Origin: Haladaptatus sp. DYF46
Lineage (GTDB): Archaea > Halobacteriota > Halobacteria > Halobacteriales > Haladaptataceae
Reading direction: 5' to 3'
Assembly: GCF_021083305.1 (NCBI RefSeq)
Contig: NZ_JAJFAY010000014.1
Span: forward strand, 1 to 63,046
DNA length: 63,046 nt
Position numbers and translations under genes: made by a program. Shown here in pieces: positions 9,122 through 18,938 of the stretch. The notes under the pieces are model-generated. The model saw only the letters and a list, made by a program, of their open reading frames with translations. It was not told the origin of the DNA and made no database searches. Each line of letters opens with the position of its first letter. The first letter of the stretch is position 1.

Positions 9122-9518
9122 AAACAACACTAAACCAAACCCACCATAAAAATCTTTCTTCATATTTAAAACACGAACGATAGAGAACGCGATTGCGTTT
9201 TGTGTATATCTAATGATGGATTTGATATATATTTAACGGTCCCATTGATATTTCATACCTTGAACTCCTCGGAAATCAGAGGGAAGTTATGAAACGAGTT
9301 GCAGGAAGGTCCGCGGAGGCATTCCATCCGTATCGGGCTCATGTCGTTTCAGACCCCACTGAAGTACTTCAGAGCGCTATGTCCGACCCAACTTATTATA
9401 GAAGATAATTTTCGAATATCATCTGTAGGTGAATTCTCCCAGCCTCAATTCTCTGAAATCGATTCAAATGCATACTCGGTATGGTATGGTATGTCCGCCG
9501 CGAACTCGGGTTTTCTAG
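9122..9518. promoter_or_regulatory. AT-rich intergenic region between divergent transcription units
   Basis: About 400 bp between the peptide-importer operon (minus) and the DUF1616 operon (plus). It is markedly AT-rich near 9160-9260, with several TATA-like runs (for example around 9213-9236) on both strands, consistent with divergent archaeal promoters. I see no convincing gene here; a short plus-strand open frame starting near 9299 has no recognisable features. Confidence 0.4.
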
Positions 9519-9581
9519 ATGGGTATAGAAAACCCCACCCATCGGGGCATTTTTATTATGGCAAGGTTTACAGGGAAACGA

Positions 9582-10658
9582 ATGGTCCGTGATGTTGACC
9601 TCCAGCTTCTTCTCCCTCGGTCAGTACGAACTCTTCCCGCAGATTTGACTGCAATCTGTCTCCTCGTCTTCCTCACACTTGCTGTCGTTTTGATACCCGG
9701 TCTCAATGAAACACCGATCCGTGCCTTTGTCGGGCTCGTATTCGTCCTCTTCCCACCTGGGTATGCATTCATCGCTGCGCTGTTCCCAGAGGACATACCT
9801 GCCGAATTGCCATCGAATGAATCGACACCCGACACCGAAGACTCACGGCTCCCACGCCCGGGTACCGGAATCGATGGCCTCGAGCGAGTCGCACTGTCGT
9901 TCGGGACGAGTATCGCTATCGTCCCGCTCATCGGATTGATACTCAACTTCACACCGTGGGGGATTCGACTCGTTCCCGTCCTGCTGAGCCTCAGCGCGTT
10001 CACGTTGTGTATGACCGCTGTTGGGGCGGTCCGACGGAACGACCTTCCCGAAGAGGAACGGTTCTCCGTCCCCTACCGGAGTTGGTTCGGGCGTGCACGT
10101 GGCGAACTATTCGAACCGGACACGCGGGCGGATGCCGTGTTGAACGTCGTCCTCGTCCTGTGCATCCTCCTCGCCACGGCGAGCGTTACCTACGCCGTCG
10201 TGATTCCGAAACAGGGCGAGTCGTTCACGGAGTTCTATCTACTGACCGAAAACAAACAGCAGAAGCTGGTCGCGGACGACTATCCGACGAACTTCACGTA
10301 CGACCAGAGCAAGCCGGTCGTCGTCGGCATCGGAAATCACGAAGGCCACCGCGAGAACTACTCCGTCGTCGTGCTGTTACAGGACGTGACAGCACAAAAC
10401 AACTCGACGGTCGTCACCGAGCAGCGTCAGCTACGGCGATTCGACACCGGCGTCGAGTCGAACGGAACGTGGCGGACGACACACAGAATCAGGCCGAAGA
10501 TGACGGGCGACCGACTCCGGGTGGTGTATCTCCTGTACAAGGACGGTGTGCCCGCGAATCCGGCCGTGAACAACGCCTATCGCGAGATACACCTCTGGAT
10601 CAATGTGACTGCGGGGAATGGGACCACATCCTCGAAACGAGCCGCGCCGTCTCCATGA
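9582..10658 (+). CDS. DUF1616-domain membrane protein
   Basis: 358 residues from the ATG at 9582; in-frame ATGs at 9519 and 9558 are alternatives. The N-terminal half has four TM helices and the signature FPPGYAFIAALFPE (about residues 61-74) of DUF1616, found in archaeal membrane proteins often encoded near surface-glycan genes. A further TM near residues 190-210 is followed by an extracytoplasmic domain with several N-glycosylation sequons. The next gene (FtsX-type permease) starts 9 bp downstream, so the two are co-transcribed. Function unknown. Confidence 0.8.
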   Translation: MVRDVDLQLLLPRSVRTLPADLTAICLLVFLTLAVVLIPGLNETPIRAFVGLVFVLFPPGYAFIAALFPEDIPAELPSNESTPDTEDSRLPRPGTGIDGLERVALSFGTSIAIVPLIGLILNFTPWGIRLVPVLLSLSAFTLCMTAVGAVRRNDLPEEERFSVPYRSWFGRARGELFEPDTRADAVLNVVLVLCILLATASVTYAVVIPKQGESFTEFYLLTENKQQKLVADDYPTNFTYDQSKPVVVGIGNHEGHRENYSVVVLLQDVTAQNNSTVVTEQRQLRRFDTGVESNGTWRTTHRIRPKMTGDRLRVVYLLYKDGVPANPAVNNAYREIHLWINVTAGNGTTSSKRAAPSP

Positions 10659-10667
10659 GGTGATCCA

Positions 10668-13600
10668 GTGGGGTATCGACGCGCGCTGTTGACGCGATGG
10701 TCGCGCCGCGACAAACTGGCGGTCCTCGTCATCGCGGTGACGCTCGCCTTTCTCACGGGAACGACCCTCGTCGTCGCCGCGGTGAGTACGCAGACGACGA
10801 CGATAGCACAGGAGTACGGCACGGACGGAACGGCCGCTCACTATGATTCCGTCGCTCGCGCGCACGAAGCGGCGGGTGCGGACGCGCTCGTGGTTCCGAC
10901 GGCGACGGTGACGCTCCCGAACGGGGAAACGCGATACGTCGTCGGCATCTCGAAGCAACAGGCGACCACGTTCGAAACCGACTCGGGGGTGTCGTTGCCG
11001 CCGCCACCATCGACGGGAGTGACGAGCGGAACGAGGAAAACGGCGGGAAAACGGCGACTCGTCGGAAATCGCCGACCCCTCACCGTCGCCGTCACGCCAA
11101 GACCGGCTTCTCACCGGCTGATTCCACCCGACTGGTACGTCACGCAGCCGAAGACGGTCACGAAACTCGGCGCGTCCGGGGCGTACGTCATCACGCCGGC
11201 ACCGTCCGAGGTCGGTTCGGACGCGGGGACGACGATTCCGTCCCACGGGGTCACGCTCCGCTCTGCGCTGGCGTTTTTCGTCACGGGAACGCGACAACTG
11301 CTCTCGCTCCTCATACTGACCGCGGCGGGTGGCACCGTCCTCGTCGGCGTGACCGTCTACAGCGTGACCAAGATGACCGTCCGGGACCGACGCCGGTCGA
11401 TTCGCGTCCTCCGCTCGACGGGTTGTCGCCAGCGAACCGTTCTCTCGTTGTTCGCGCTGCGTGCCGCCCTGCTCACGGGGATCGGCATCGGCGCGGGATA
11501 CGCGCTCGGCGTCATCATTCCGAGCGTTGCGGTCAACGCGGCCGTTTCGCTCGGGCTTCCGACGTCGCTGTCGGTACACGTCACTCCATCGGTTCTTACG
11601 GTGTTAGGACCGCTGTACGTCGGGACGATACTCGTCGCGCTCCTCGCGGGGGCGGCCGCCGTGTGGCCGACCGTCCGTCCACCGCCGGCGCACGTCACGG
11701 GTGTGTTCGAACCGAATCGACCGGGGAGTTCCTCGACGAGCGGACTTCGAGGGTTCTTCACGTTGCGACTGCTGGACTGGCGTGCGCTCGCGCCGAGCAC
11801 GGCGACCCTGACCGTATTTGTTACCGTGGTCCTCCTCATGGCGTCGATTGGGGGCGTCATGGCGCCGCTCATGAGCGCGGAGGGAACGACGATTACGGAA
11901 TCGGGGGCACCGCACCCCCTGGCGAGTGACGTTCCTCGGGAATACGCCGATGCGCTTCGCTCGCAGGGGGTGCCGGCGAGCGCGGAGATACTCCTCTTCA
12001 CCGTCCGCGACGGTCACCCCGTGGTCGTTCGTGCGGCGAACTACTCCGCGTACACGACCGTCTCGGACGTCACTATCGAGGAGGGCCGTCGTCCCCGTGC
12101 AGTCGATGAAGCCGTCATCGGGGTCGGCCTCGCACGGACGCTGGATGTCGAGGTGGGGGACAGAATCACGCTCGGCGGAAGCACGAACCCCGGCATCGCG
12201 ATGGTTCGCGTCGTCGGCACCTATTCGGCTCCCGGCGTGGAAGACGACCAACTTCTCGTTTCGCTTCCGGTCGGACGCCACCTCCTCGGAAAGACCGGGA
12301 CGACCGTCCAAATGATACGGACGGCACGGGAGTTCCAAGCCGGTTCTTCCTCGTCGACGGTGGAAGTCATCAACCTCTCCGCTCCCGGCCGTGTGAACTC
12401 GAATTCGAGCGTTCCGGTACGGATACGGCTTCGAAACTTCGCTTCCGAGAAAGGGACACGGGACGTCTCGGTCGCGCTCGGCAACACGTCAAAATCCATC
12501 TCTCCGACCCTCGAACCGAATTCACAGCGGTCGATTACCGTTCGATTGCCCGCGCCGCCGCCCGGACGGACGACGCTTCGCGTTGGCGGGTTCACGAGGT
12601 CGATTCTCGTCGCCTCTCCGGATTCGATCCGAGTCAGTGGTATTCCGAAGGAAGCGCCGCCGAACAGCGCTCCGAAGGTTTCCGTTTCGACGGTGGACGG
12701 GACGCCGGTGGCGAACGCGACGATTCGGCTGTCGAACACCACGATTCGAACCGACTCCGACGGGACGGCGCGGCTTCCGCTCACTGCGACCGGCACCTAT
12801 ACCGTTCGAACGACGGCGCGAAATCGAACCGTCACGCGGACGGTGAACGTTTCCCGAACGGCACGGCGGACGCTGACCGGCGAGGTTCGAATTCGCCCCG
12901 AAAATCCGAGTATTCTCTCCCAAACCGAGGCTCGCGTGCGTTTGTCGAACCCGTGGAACGAGACGCTCACCCGTCGGATTCGCTTGACCGGCGACGTCGC
13001 ATCGAGGGAACGAACGGTTTCCGTTCCGCCCGGTGAAACGAAGACGGTGGATTTTCCCATCGGTGAGCAATCGCCCGGTTCCTACTCGGTTCGGGTGACG
13101 TCGAACGGGAGTCGACTGGCATCGAGTTCGTATTTGGTTCGCGGAGACGAGCGACTCATCGCGGCGTATTCGAACGGCGGGCAGTCCGCCGGCGGAACGG
13201 GAATCGGTGGTGCGATACAGAGTGCGTTCGGGAACCTCCAACTCCTGCTCGCCGTCCTCCTCCTGCTCGCGGCCGTCATGACCGTCGGAAGCACGACGGC
13301 GGTCTTCGCACAGGCCGTTCAGGCGCGTCGACGGGTCATCGGCGTCTATCGGGCGACGGGTGTCCCGCCGACCCGTTTGCTTCGACTCATCGCCATGGAC
13401 GCGCTCACCATCGGCTGTGTCGCCGTGGGCGGAGCGTTGCTCCTCGGGATTGCCGTCATCGTTTCCCTCGCACGGCTGGATTATCTCGTCGTCTTCGGGG
13501 TTCGCATCTCGCCGACCCTCACGCCGAGTATCGCGTTCGGTACCGTCGTCGGCGGGGTCGCGATAATCCTCATGAGTGCGTGTCTCGTCGCCGGAGCGTT

Positions 13601-13691
13601 CCTGCTTCGTTCACCTGCAGAATTAGTTAGTAATATGGGCGTGTCGAACGAAAGTAGCATGGTAATGGAAGGGCGTGGTGTCGATGACTGA
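10668..13691 (+). CDS. Giant FtsX-type permease with inserted Ig-like domains
   Basis: 1007 residues from a GTG at 10668, 9 bp after the DUF1616 gene. TM1 is at about 18-38, a MacB-like periplasmic part follows, then an FtsX block of four TM helices (about 205-335), a further MacB-like region (about 375-555), then two CARDB-like segments (about 560-650 and 755-830) around a carboxypeptidase-regulatory/Ig-like domain (about 660-745), and a final FtsX block (about 855-985) containing the RRRVIGVYRATG coupling helix. FtsX/MacB permeases usually work with a LolD-like ATPase; none is encoded nearby. Likely role: mechanotransduction or export across the membrane; substrate unknown. Confidence 0.8.
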   Translation: MGYRRALLTRWSRRDKLAVLVIAVTLAFLTGTTLVVAAVSTQTTTIAQEYGTDGTAAHYDSVARAHEAAGADALVVPTATVTLPNGETRYVVGISKQQATTFETDSGVSLPPPPSTGVTSGTRKTAGKRRLVGNRRPLTVAVTPRPASHRLIPPDWYVTQPKTVTKLGASGAYVITPAPSEVGSDAGTTIPSHGVTLRSALAFFVTGTRQLLSLLILTAAGGTVLVGVTVYSVTKMTVRDRRRSIRVLRSTGCRQRTVLSLFALRAALLTGIGIGAGYALGVIIPSVAVNAAVSLGLPTSLSVHVTPSVLTVLGPLYVGTILVALLAGAAAVWPTVRPPPAHVTGVFEPNRPGSSSTSGLRGFFTLRLLDWRALAPSTATLTVFVTVVLLMASIGGVMAPLMSAEGTTITESGAPHPLASDVPREYADALRSQGVPASAEILLFTVRDGHPVVVRAANYSAYTTVSDVTIEEGRRPRAVDEAVIGVGLARTLDVEVGDRITLGGSTNPGIAMVRVVGTYSAPGVEDDQLLVSLPVGRHLLGKTGTTVQMIRTAREFQAGSSSSTVEVINLSAPGRVNSNSSVPVRIRLRNFASEKGTRDVSVALGNTSKSISPTLEPNSQRSITVRLPAPPPGRTTLRVGGFTRSILVASPDSIRVSGIPKEAPPNSAPKVSVSTVDGTPVANATIRLSNTTIRTDSDGTARLPLTATGTYTVRTTARNRTVTRTVNVSRTARRTLTGEVRIRPENPSILSQTEARVRLSNPWNETLTRRIRLTGDVASRERTVSVPPGETKTVDFPIGEQSPGSYSVRVTSNGSRLASSSYLVRGDERLIAAYSNGGQSAGGTGIGGAIQSAFGNLQLLLAVLLLLAAVMTVGSTTAVFAQAVQARRRVIGVYRATGVPPTRLLRLIAMDALTIGCVAVGGALLLGIAVIVSLARLDYLVVFGVRISPTLTPSIAFGTVVGGVAIILMSACLVAGAFLLRSPAELVSNMGVSNESSMVMEGRGVDD

Positions 13692-15312
13692 GCGTCGTTC
13701 GTATGTACTCGTAGCCGTCGCCGTCCTCCTCGTCGGGTTCGCGACGCGCACGATTCCGCTCTACTGGAGTCCGCTCCCGTTCAACCTCGACGGGTTTCAC
13801 TTCGCTGCGCTCGCCCGCGATGCGTTGAAATCCGGACACCTCCCGGTGAAACGCGGCTTCCAACCGGACGAGTACTCGTTTACGGTTCTGCTCGCGACGA
13901 CGAGTCGACTCACGGGGGTTTCCCCGCTCTACATCGCACAGTTTCTCACGGCGAGCGTCGGCGCTATCACGTGTCTCTTCGTGGTCCTCGTGACGCGAGG
14001 CGTCGGGCGACGACTCGGATGGTCCGTCTCGAACGTTCGAGCGGCGATGACGGTGGCCGGACTCGTGGTCGCCACGGAGGGAATCTTTCTCGGTCGCTCG
14101 GCGGCGGTGAGCAGCGAGGGAGTGGGCCACGTGTTCGTCGTCATGAGCGTCTTCGCGTTCGCGTATGCGCTGTGGACGAACCGCCCATCGTGGTTCGTCC
14201 TCACCGGAATCATATTCGTGGCGTTTCCGCTCACGCACAACCTCAGCACGATAATCGGCTTTTTGACCTGCGTCTCGTTGCTGACCCTGTACCTCGGTAC
14301 GTCGAGGAGCAGGTCGAGCGTGGTCGCGGGTGTTCTCATCGTCGGATTCTGCGCCTACTCCGTCCTCTACTACGCCGTCACGGGGATGGAAGCCACGCGG
14401 ATTTCCTCCGCTCCGGGACTGTTCGTCGCGTGGATAATCGTCCTCGTCCTGCTCACCCGCTGGCTTCCGACGACCAACCCCCGGTTGCAGTACGGCGTCC
14501 CCTCCGTCGTCCTGCTGGGCGGTGCGGGTCTAGTCGTGGGGAACCACTTCGTTCCGATATTCCCCGGAACCGCTTCGAGCGAGATTATCACGATGCTCTT
14601 CATCCTCCCCATCGCCGCTATCGGCATCGTCGCCGCCCGAGGGGTCCCCATCCCCATCGAGGGTGGCGTCGAAGGCTACGCCACGTTGGCGATGCTCCTC
14701 GGTTCGTTGACCCTCATCGGATTCGCGCTGACCGGCGGACTGACCGTGGAGTATCAAGCCCTCGCGGTCCGGGGCCACACGTACGTTCACCTTTCGTTTC
14801 CCATCCTCGCCGGACTGGGGGTGGTCGCACTCGGCGCGAAGAGCGACACGGACCGCCTCAAAACGGCGGTCATCGTTTTCGTCATCGTCTGCTCGCTCGT
14901 CAGCGCACCGCTCGCGTTCAGCGGATTGCGGGCCACCTCGGCACAACCGTTGGTGACGCAACCGCAACTGGAGAGCGCCGCGTTCGCGTCCACACACGCC
15001 GACGGGTGGACGAGCGACGGTCACATGACGAGGCTGTCTTCGAGGTACTACACGGAGCGAACCGGAAGCAACGTGTCCGAACGAGGCGTTTACGAGTGGC
15101 TCAGGGGGAGCGGTGCGGAACCGCGCTGTCCCGTCGTCGCTCGGCGGTCGTGGACGACGGTCGGCGTGCAATTGTTCCCGGCGACGCCGGGCCACGTCAC
15201 TCCCGCCGCGTACGACCGATTCACCGCCCGGCGAAACGTGGTGTACTCGGTGGGGGGCGGTTCCGAGCAAATCGTCCTTTCCGTCCCCGAAGCGGGACGC
15301 GCCCACTGTTGA
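13684..15312 (+). CDS. Polytopic membrane protein, GT-C glycosyltransferase-like
   Basis: 542 residues from the ATG at 13684, whose first bases overlap the upstream gene by 8 bp (ATGACTGA). At least 11 TM helices lead to a ~100-residue extracytoplasmic C-terminus. An acidic residue in the first outer loop (NLDGFHF, about residues 35-41) and overall layout resemble GT-C enzymes that use lipid-linked sugars, but no family-defining motif is certain. Third gene of the 9.5-15.3 kb operon and adjacent to the glycosyltransferase cluster, which supports a glycan role. A transporter-like role cannot be excluded. Confidence 0.6.
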   Translation: MTERRSYVLVAVAVLLVGFATRTIPLYWSPLPFNLDGFHFAALARDALKSGHLPVKRGFQPDEYSFTVLLATTSRLTGVSPLYIAQFLTASVGAITCLFVVLVTRGVGRRLGWSVSNVRAAMTVAGLVVATEGIFLGRSAAVSSEGVGHVFVVMSVFAFAYALWTNRPSWFVLTGIIFVAFPLTHNLSTIIGFLTCVSLLTLYLGTSRSRSSVVAGVLIVGFCAYSVLYYAVTGMEATRISSAPGLFVAWIIVLVLLTRWLPTTNPRLQYGVPSVVLLGGAGLVVGNHFVPIFPGTASSEIITMLFILPIAAIGIVAARGVPIPIEGGVEGYATLAMLLGSLTLIGFALTGGLTVEYQALAVRGHTYVHLSFPILAGLGVVALGAKSDTDRLKTAVIVFVIVCSLVSAPLAFSGLRATSAQPLVTQPQLESAAFASTHADGWTSDGHMTRLSSRYYTERTGSNVSERGVYEWLRGSGAEPRCPVVARRSWTTVGVQLFPATPGHVTPAAYDRFTARRNVVYSVGGGSEQIVLSVPEAGRAHC

Positions 15313-15450
15313 CGCTACTCCGCGACGGACGGTTCGATGAATTCGTCGCCCCTCGGCGTCGGAGGCAGTCAACAGCGATAGGGGTGCTGTTATTATCGCC
15401 CCTCTCGACGTGAAGTATAACCGGGCGGGGGGAGTAGAGGACTGTACAAG

Positions 15451-16569
15451 ATGACACGGGTCGGGATCTATCTCGGGACGACGAGGGACGATACGGAGAA
15501 CGTCGAGAAACTCCTGCTTTCGTGGGGGAAGTATCTCTCGTCGCGGTTCGACGTGGAGGCGTTCGGAAGCGCCCCTCTCCCCGATTCCGCAACGCAGTAC
15601 TACACTCATATACGAACACCGGAAGACACCTCCCCGTCGGTTTCCGATTCGATTCCGTTTCCGACGGTGTTCTCGAAAATCGCGACGGTACACCGCCAGT
15701 GTACGGAGTATGTCCGGCAGCGGTCGCCCGACGTGTTGATCCAACTGTGGTGTTTCAACAGCCACGCCGCGGGCGTCGCCAGCGCCGGACGCCGCTGTGG
15801 GGTTCCGACCATTACCCGTTACTCCGGTTCGACGTTCGACGCGTACAAGTTCCACAGTGGCGCGGAGCGGGTGGGCGTCTTCGCGCTGAACAACGTCCTG
15901 AACGGGTTCGTCGTGTCGCGCCTCTCCGACAAAACCATCACCCTCGGTCCGAACGGCAGGGACGCCGTGAATCGCCGCGGCGTGAACGAGGAGGATATCG
16001 TGATGCTCCCGCCGACGCTCGACAGCGAAGGCCGGTTTCACTCCGTCGCGGACGACGAACCGATTCGACGGCGGCTCGGACTCTCCACGGATCGGAAAAT
16101 CGCACTCTACGTCGGGCGGCTCTCGAAGCTCAAGGGGATGCCGTTCCTCGAAGACGTCATCTCCTCCCTGCAAGATCGGGCCGACTATCAGTTCGTCGTC
16201 ATCGGGGAGGGGCCGTATCGGGAGACGCTGACCGAGGAGTTCGACGAACGGACGGTGATCGCTCCGGGGCACGTTCCGTACGAGGGGATAGACCAGTACT
16301 ACAAGGCTGCCGACCTCTACGTCCATCCGTCCCCGAAGGAAGGGGTTCCGCTCGTCATCCTCGAAGCGATGGAATGTGGCGTTCCGGTCGTCGCTCGACG
16401 TGCCGGTGACGTCGAGTTCGTCACCAACAACGTCGTCACCACCGCCGCGGAGATGGTTTCGGTCATCGAGAACGAGACGTGGGACGAGGAGTGGCTCAAC
16501 GAGCGCTACTTCCGACCGCAGTTCCAGAAGAACCGGCTGCGGGAGGTCATCTCCGACGTAATCGGCTGA
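15451..16569 (+). CDS. Glycosyltransferase family 4
   Basis: 372 residues. GT-B fold with the C-terminal nucleotide-sugar domain motifs YVGRLSKLKGM (about residues 213-223), GEGPYRE (about 252-258) and HPSPKEGVPLVILEAMECGVP (split around residues 290-310), where the E-x7-E pair holds the donor phosphate. Presumably adds one sugar to a lipid-linked or surface glycan on the cytoplasmic side. First gene after a 138-bp gap with no clear gene, and co-oriented with two more GT4 genes. Confidence 0.88.
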   Translation: MTRVGIYLGTTRDDTENVEKLLLSWGKYLSSRFDVEAFGSAPLPDSATQYYTHIRTPEDTSPSVSDSIPFPTVFSKIATVHRQCTEYVRQRSPDVLIQLWCFNSHAAGVASAGRRCGVPTITRYSGSTFDAYKFHSGAERVGVFALNNVLNGFVVSRLSDKTITLGPNGRDAVNRRGVNEEDIVMLPPTLDSEGRFHSVADDEPIRRRLGLSTDRKIALYVGRLSKLKGMPFLEDVISSLQDRADYQFVVIGEGPYRETLTEEFDERTVIAPGHVPYEGIDQYYKAADLYVHPSPKEGVPLVILEAMECGVPVVARRAGDVEFVTNNVVTTAAEMVSVIENETWDEEWLNERYFRPQFQKNRLREVISDVIG

Positions 16570-16748
16570 ATCCGTTCGGCGGTGACGTGAGAGTGGATAT
16601 TCGTCAGCAACGGCGTTTTCCTCCCGTCGAATCTCGCTCGACGCCTCGTGGTCGCTCGCCGATGCCGGAACCGGTCGGTCGATTCCAATCACTGTATTGC
16701 GAAAAAAGGATTAATACGCATTCGAACGTCAATGAAGATAGAACCTAT

Positions 16749-17879
16749 ATGGGTACCGTACTGAACGTAATGGGACCAGTCAGTCCGAATAATATCCCGG
16801 CGACGGCCGAGCGCATTTCGTCGTACTTTCCCGAACAAACGGTCGTCAGTGCGATTTTCAACTCGTACAACGAACCGGTCGCGTCGCAGTTTCGAGAGAA
16901 CGGCATCGAACCGATGTTCGTCGGCGACGCGATGGGTGTCGGACAGGCAAAATTTCTGCTCGATTCGCTCCTGTCTCGCCGGTCCTACGACTTGATACAC
17001 GTCTTCGGTGGAATCGTACATACGCCCGTCCCGCAGTTGTTGAGTTCGATATCGGGAACGCCGGTCGTAACCCGGTTCAACGGTTACAACAACCCGTCGG
17101 AGAAGTTCCCGCTGGTATCGGCTAAACTGATCGAAAACGAACTCCTGAAACGCAGCGACGCGATGGTGTTCAACTCTTACTACCAGATGTTCGACATACT
17201 TCGGGAACACGGGCGAAACCCCGGTCGGAGACATCACGTCATCTCCCCAGGCATCAATGAATCCGGTTTCGCTCCGGCGTCAGACGAGGAGGTCGATACC
17301 CTTCGGGAGTCACTGGGAATCCCGTCCGACGCGTTCGTCATCGGCACCTGTCAAACGCCCCGTCCGGTGAAACAGCCACAGAAGGCGCTCGACATAGTTT
17401 CAGAACTGACTCCCCTCGACGGTCGGGACGTCCACTTAGTGTTCGTCGGGGATAGCGAGCACCTCCCGAAGTACAAACGATACGGCGACGATATCGGGGT
17501 GACGGAACACGTCCACTGGGTCGGGAAACAACCGAACTCGGAGTTGTCGCTGTGGTACTCCCTGTTCGACGTGACGTTCCTCACGTCGTCGGCCGAAAGC
17601 TTCGGGATGTGTATCTCGGAATCGTACCTCTGTGAGACGCCGTGCGTCGCGTTCCTGGTCGGTGGAATGGCGGACCAAATTCAACATGGGGAGACGGGGT
17701 GGTTGGTTCGCCCCGACGATACGGAGCGAATGACGGACCGAATAGCTGACCTCCTGACGGACGACCGGCGACGGCGGACCTTCGGCGAAGACGGTCGTGA
17801 GTACATCTTGGACAACTTTACCCTCTCCGAAGCGTCGTCTCAGTACCGCTCGATGACCGATTCCCTGATCACACCCTGA
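16749..17879 (+). CDS. Glycosyltransferase family 4
   Basis: 376 residues from the ATG at 16749; the frame is open for 90 more codons upstream but that stretch overlaps the previous gene and lacks the N-terminal Rossmann strand. The C-terminal half shows TCQTPRPVKQPQKALDIV, the VFVGDSEHLPKYKRYGDD strand and ESFGMCISESYLCETPCVAF (E-x7-E donor site), all typical of GT4. Upstream is an AT-rich promoter-like stretch (about 16693-16748). Likely a step of the same glycan pathway; sugar specificity unknown. Confidence 0.87.
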   Translation: MGTVLNVMGPVSPNNIPATAERISSYFPEQTVVSAIFNSYNEPVASQFRENGIEPMFVGDAMGVGQAKFLLDSLLSRRSYDLIHVFGGIVHTPVPQLLSSISGTPVVTRFNGYNNPSEKFPLVSAKLIENELLKRSDAMVFNSYYQMFDILREHGRNPGRRHHVISPGINESGFAPASDEEVDTLRESLGIPSDAFVIGTCQTPRPVKQPQKALDIVSELTPLDGRDVHLVFVGDSEHLPKYKRYGDDIGVTEHVHWVGKQPNSELSLWYSLFDVTFLTSSAESFGMCISESYLCETPCVAFLVGGMADQIQHGETGWLVRPDDTERMTDRIADLLTDDRRRRTFGEDGREYILDNFTLSEASSQYRSMTDSLITP

Positions 17880-17884
17880 GATCC

Positions 17885-18931
17885 ATGAGACGAATCTTCT
17901 ACCCGTACACCATCGGGTCCGACAGTCCGATTCCGAACCTCTTCGAGAACATCGGCGAACACGTCGCGAACGACGGGTACGAAATAACCATACTGTCGAA
18001 CAGACGAACGGGTATCCTGAATCACTCGAACATTCGGGAACGATACGCCGGAACTCCCGGGTCGGCGCTGCGCCGTCTTCGGTATCTCGGGTCGTGCCTC
18101 GGACGCCACGACCTCATCCACACCGGCGGGTTGGCACATTACACCATCAGTCGGATTTCGCACGCCCGGAATCGCTCGTTGCGCCACTTACACACCTTTC
18201 GTGTCGACGTCGACACGCCGACGTTCCCGACGGAGCAAAAGCGGAAACTGCTCGAATACGCCGACCGCGTGTCGGCGGTGAGCGAGCACACGGCGGGAAC
18301 CGTGAGGGAGGCGTACGATGTCGATGTGGAGGTCATCTACAACGGGGTGGACACCGACGTGTTCCATCCGAACCATCCCGCGCCGGGCCACGGTCTGTCG
18401 GGTCCCGACGGGAAACCGACGTTCATGTTCGTCGGGAACTTCGTGGAGCGAAAGCGACCCGAACACATCGTCGAGGTCGCCCGACAGGTGGACGACGCCC
18501 AGTTCGTCATGTTCGGCGACGGGGCGTTGTTCGATTCGGTCCGGCAGTCCGCCGACGGATTGGACAACGTGACGCTGGCCGGACGAGTCGACAAATCGAA
18601 ACTCCCCGCCGTGTACGCCAACTGTACCGGGCTTCTGTTTCCCTCGCTCCGGGAGGGATGCCCGAACGTCGTGATGGAGGCGATGGCGTCCGGCATCCCC
18701 GTCGTCGGGTACGACGCGACATCCATGCCCGAACTCGTGACGCACGGGGAGACCGGTTGGTTGGCCGACCCCGACGACATCGATGGGCTCGTCGACGGCG
18801 TGCGCTTCGTGATGGAGAACGAACCCGACGAATTCGCGCGAAAAACCAGACGGTACATCGAGGAGAATCATCGATTCGACCGCATCGCCGAGCAGTATCT
18901 CGACCTCTACGACGAGATGCTGGAACGCTGA
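17885..18931 (+). CDS. Glycosyltransferase family 4
   Basis: 348 residues, starting 5 bp after the previous glycosyltransferase stop, so co-transcribed. Shows SAVSEHTAGTVREAY, YNGVDTDVFHPN (about residues 155-166), FVGNFVERKRPEHIVEVA (about 182-199), FGDG, and REGCPNVVMEAMASGIPVVG (E-x7-E, about 257-276), the standard GT4 C-terminal donor-binding site. Converges with the alkaline-phosphatase-superfamily gene that follows. Sugar specificity cannot be read from sequence. Confidence 0.9.
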   Translation: MRRIFYPYTIGSDSPIPNLFENIGEHVANDGYEITILSNRRTGILNHSNIRERYAGTPGSALRRLRYLGSCLGRHDLIHTGGLAHYTISRISHARNRSLRHLHTFRVDVDTPTFPTEQKRKLLEYADRVSAVSEHTAGTVREAYDVDVEVIYNGVDTDVFHPNHPAPGHGLSGPDGKPTFMFVGNFVERKRPEHIVEVARQVDDAQFVMFGDGALFDSVRQSADGLDNVTLAGRVDKSKLPAVYANCTGLLFPSLREGCPNVVMEAMASGIPVVGYDATSMPELVTHGETGWLADPDDIDGLVDGVRFVMENEPDEFARKTRRYIEENHRFDRIAEQYLDLYDEMLER

Positions 18932-18938
18932 AACGCTC

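Noticed and set aside
9299..9592. 97-codon plus-strand frame before the DUF1616 gene
   Set aside because: Composition is not halophile-like, and it overlaps the real gene's start region out of frame.
10431..11579. 382-codon minus-strand frame and similar long frames at 11604-12338 and 13971-15413
   Set aside because: All are antisense or out-of-frame shadows of the FtsX and GT-C-like genes with Arg-rich, low-complexity products and no domain signal.
14530..16692. 720-codon open frame on the minus strand
   Set aside because: It lies antisense to the GT-C-like and first GT4 genes; its product is Arg/His-rich and non-acidic, the usual shadow of high-GC third positions in haloarchaeal genes.
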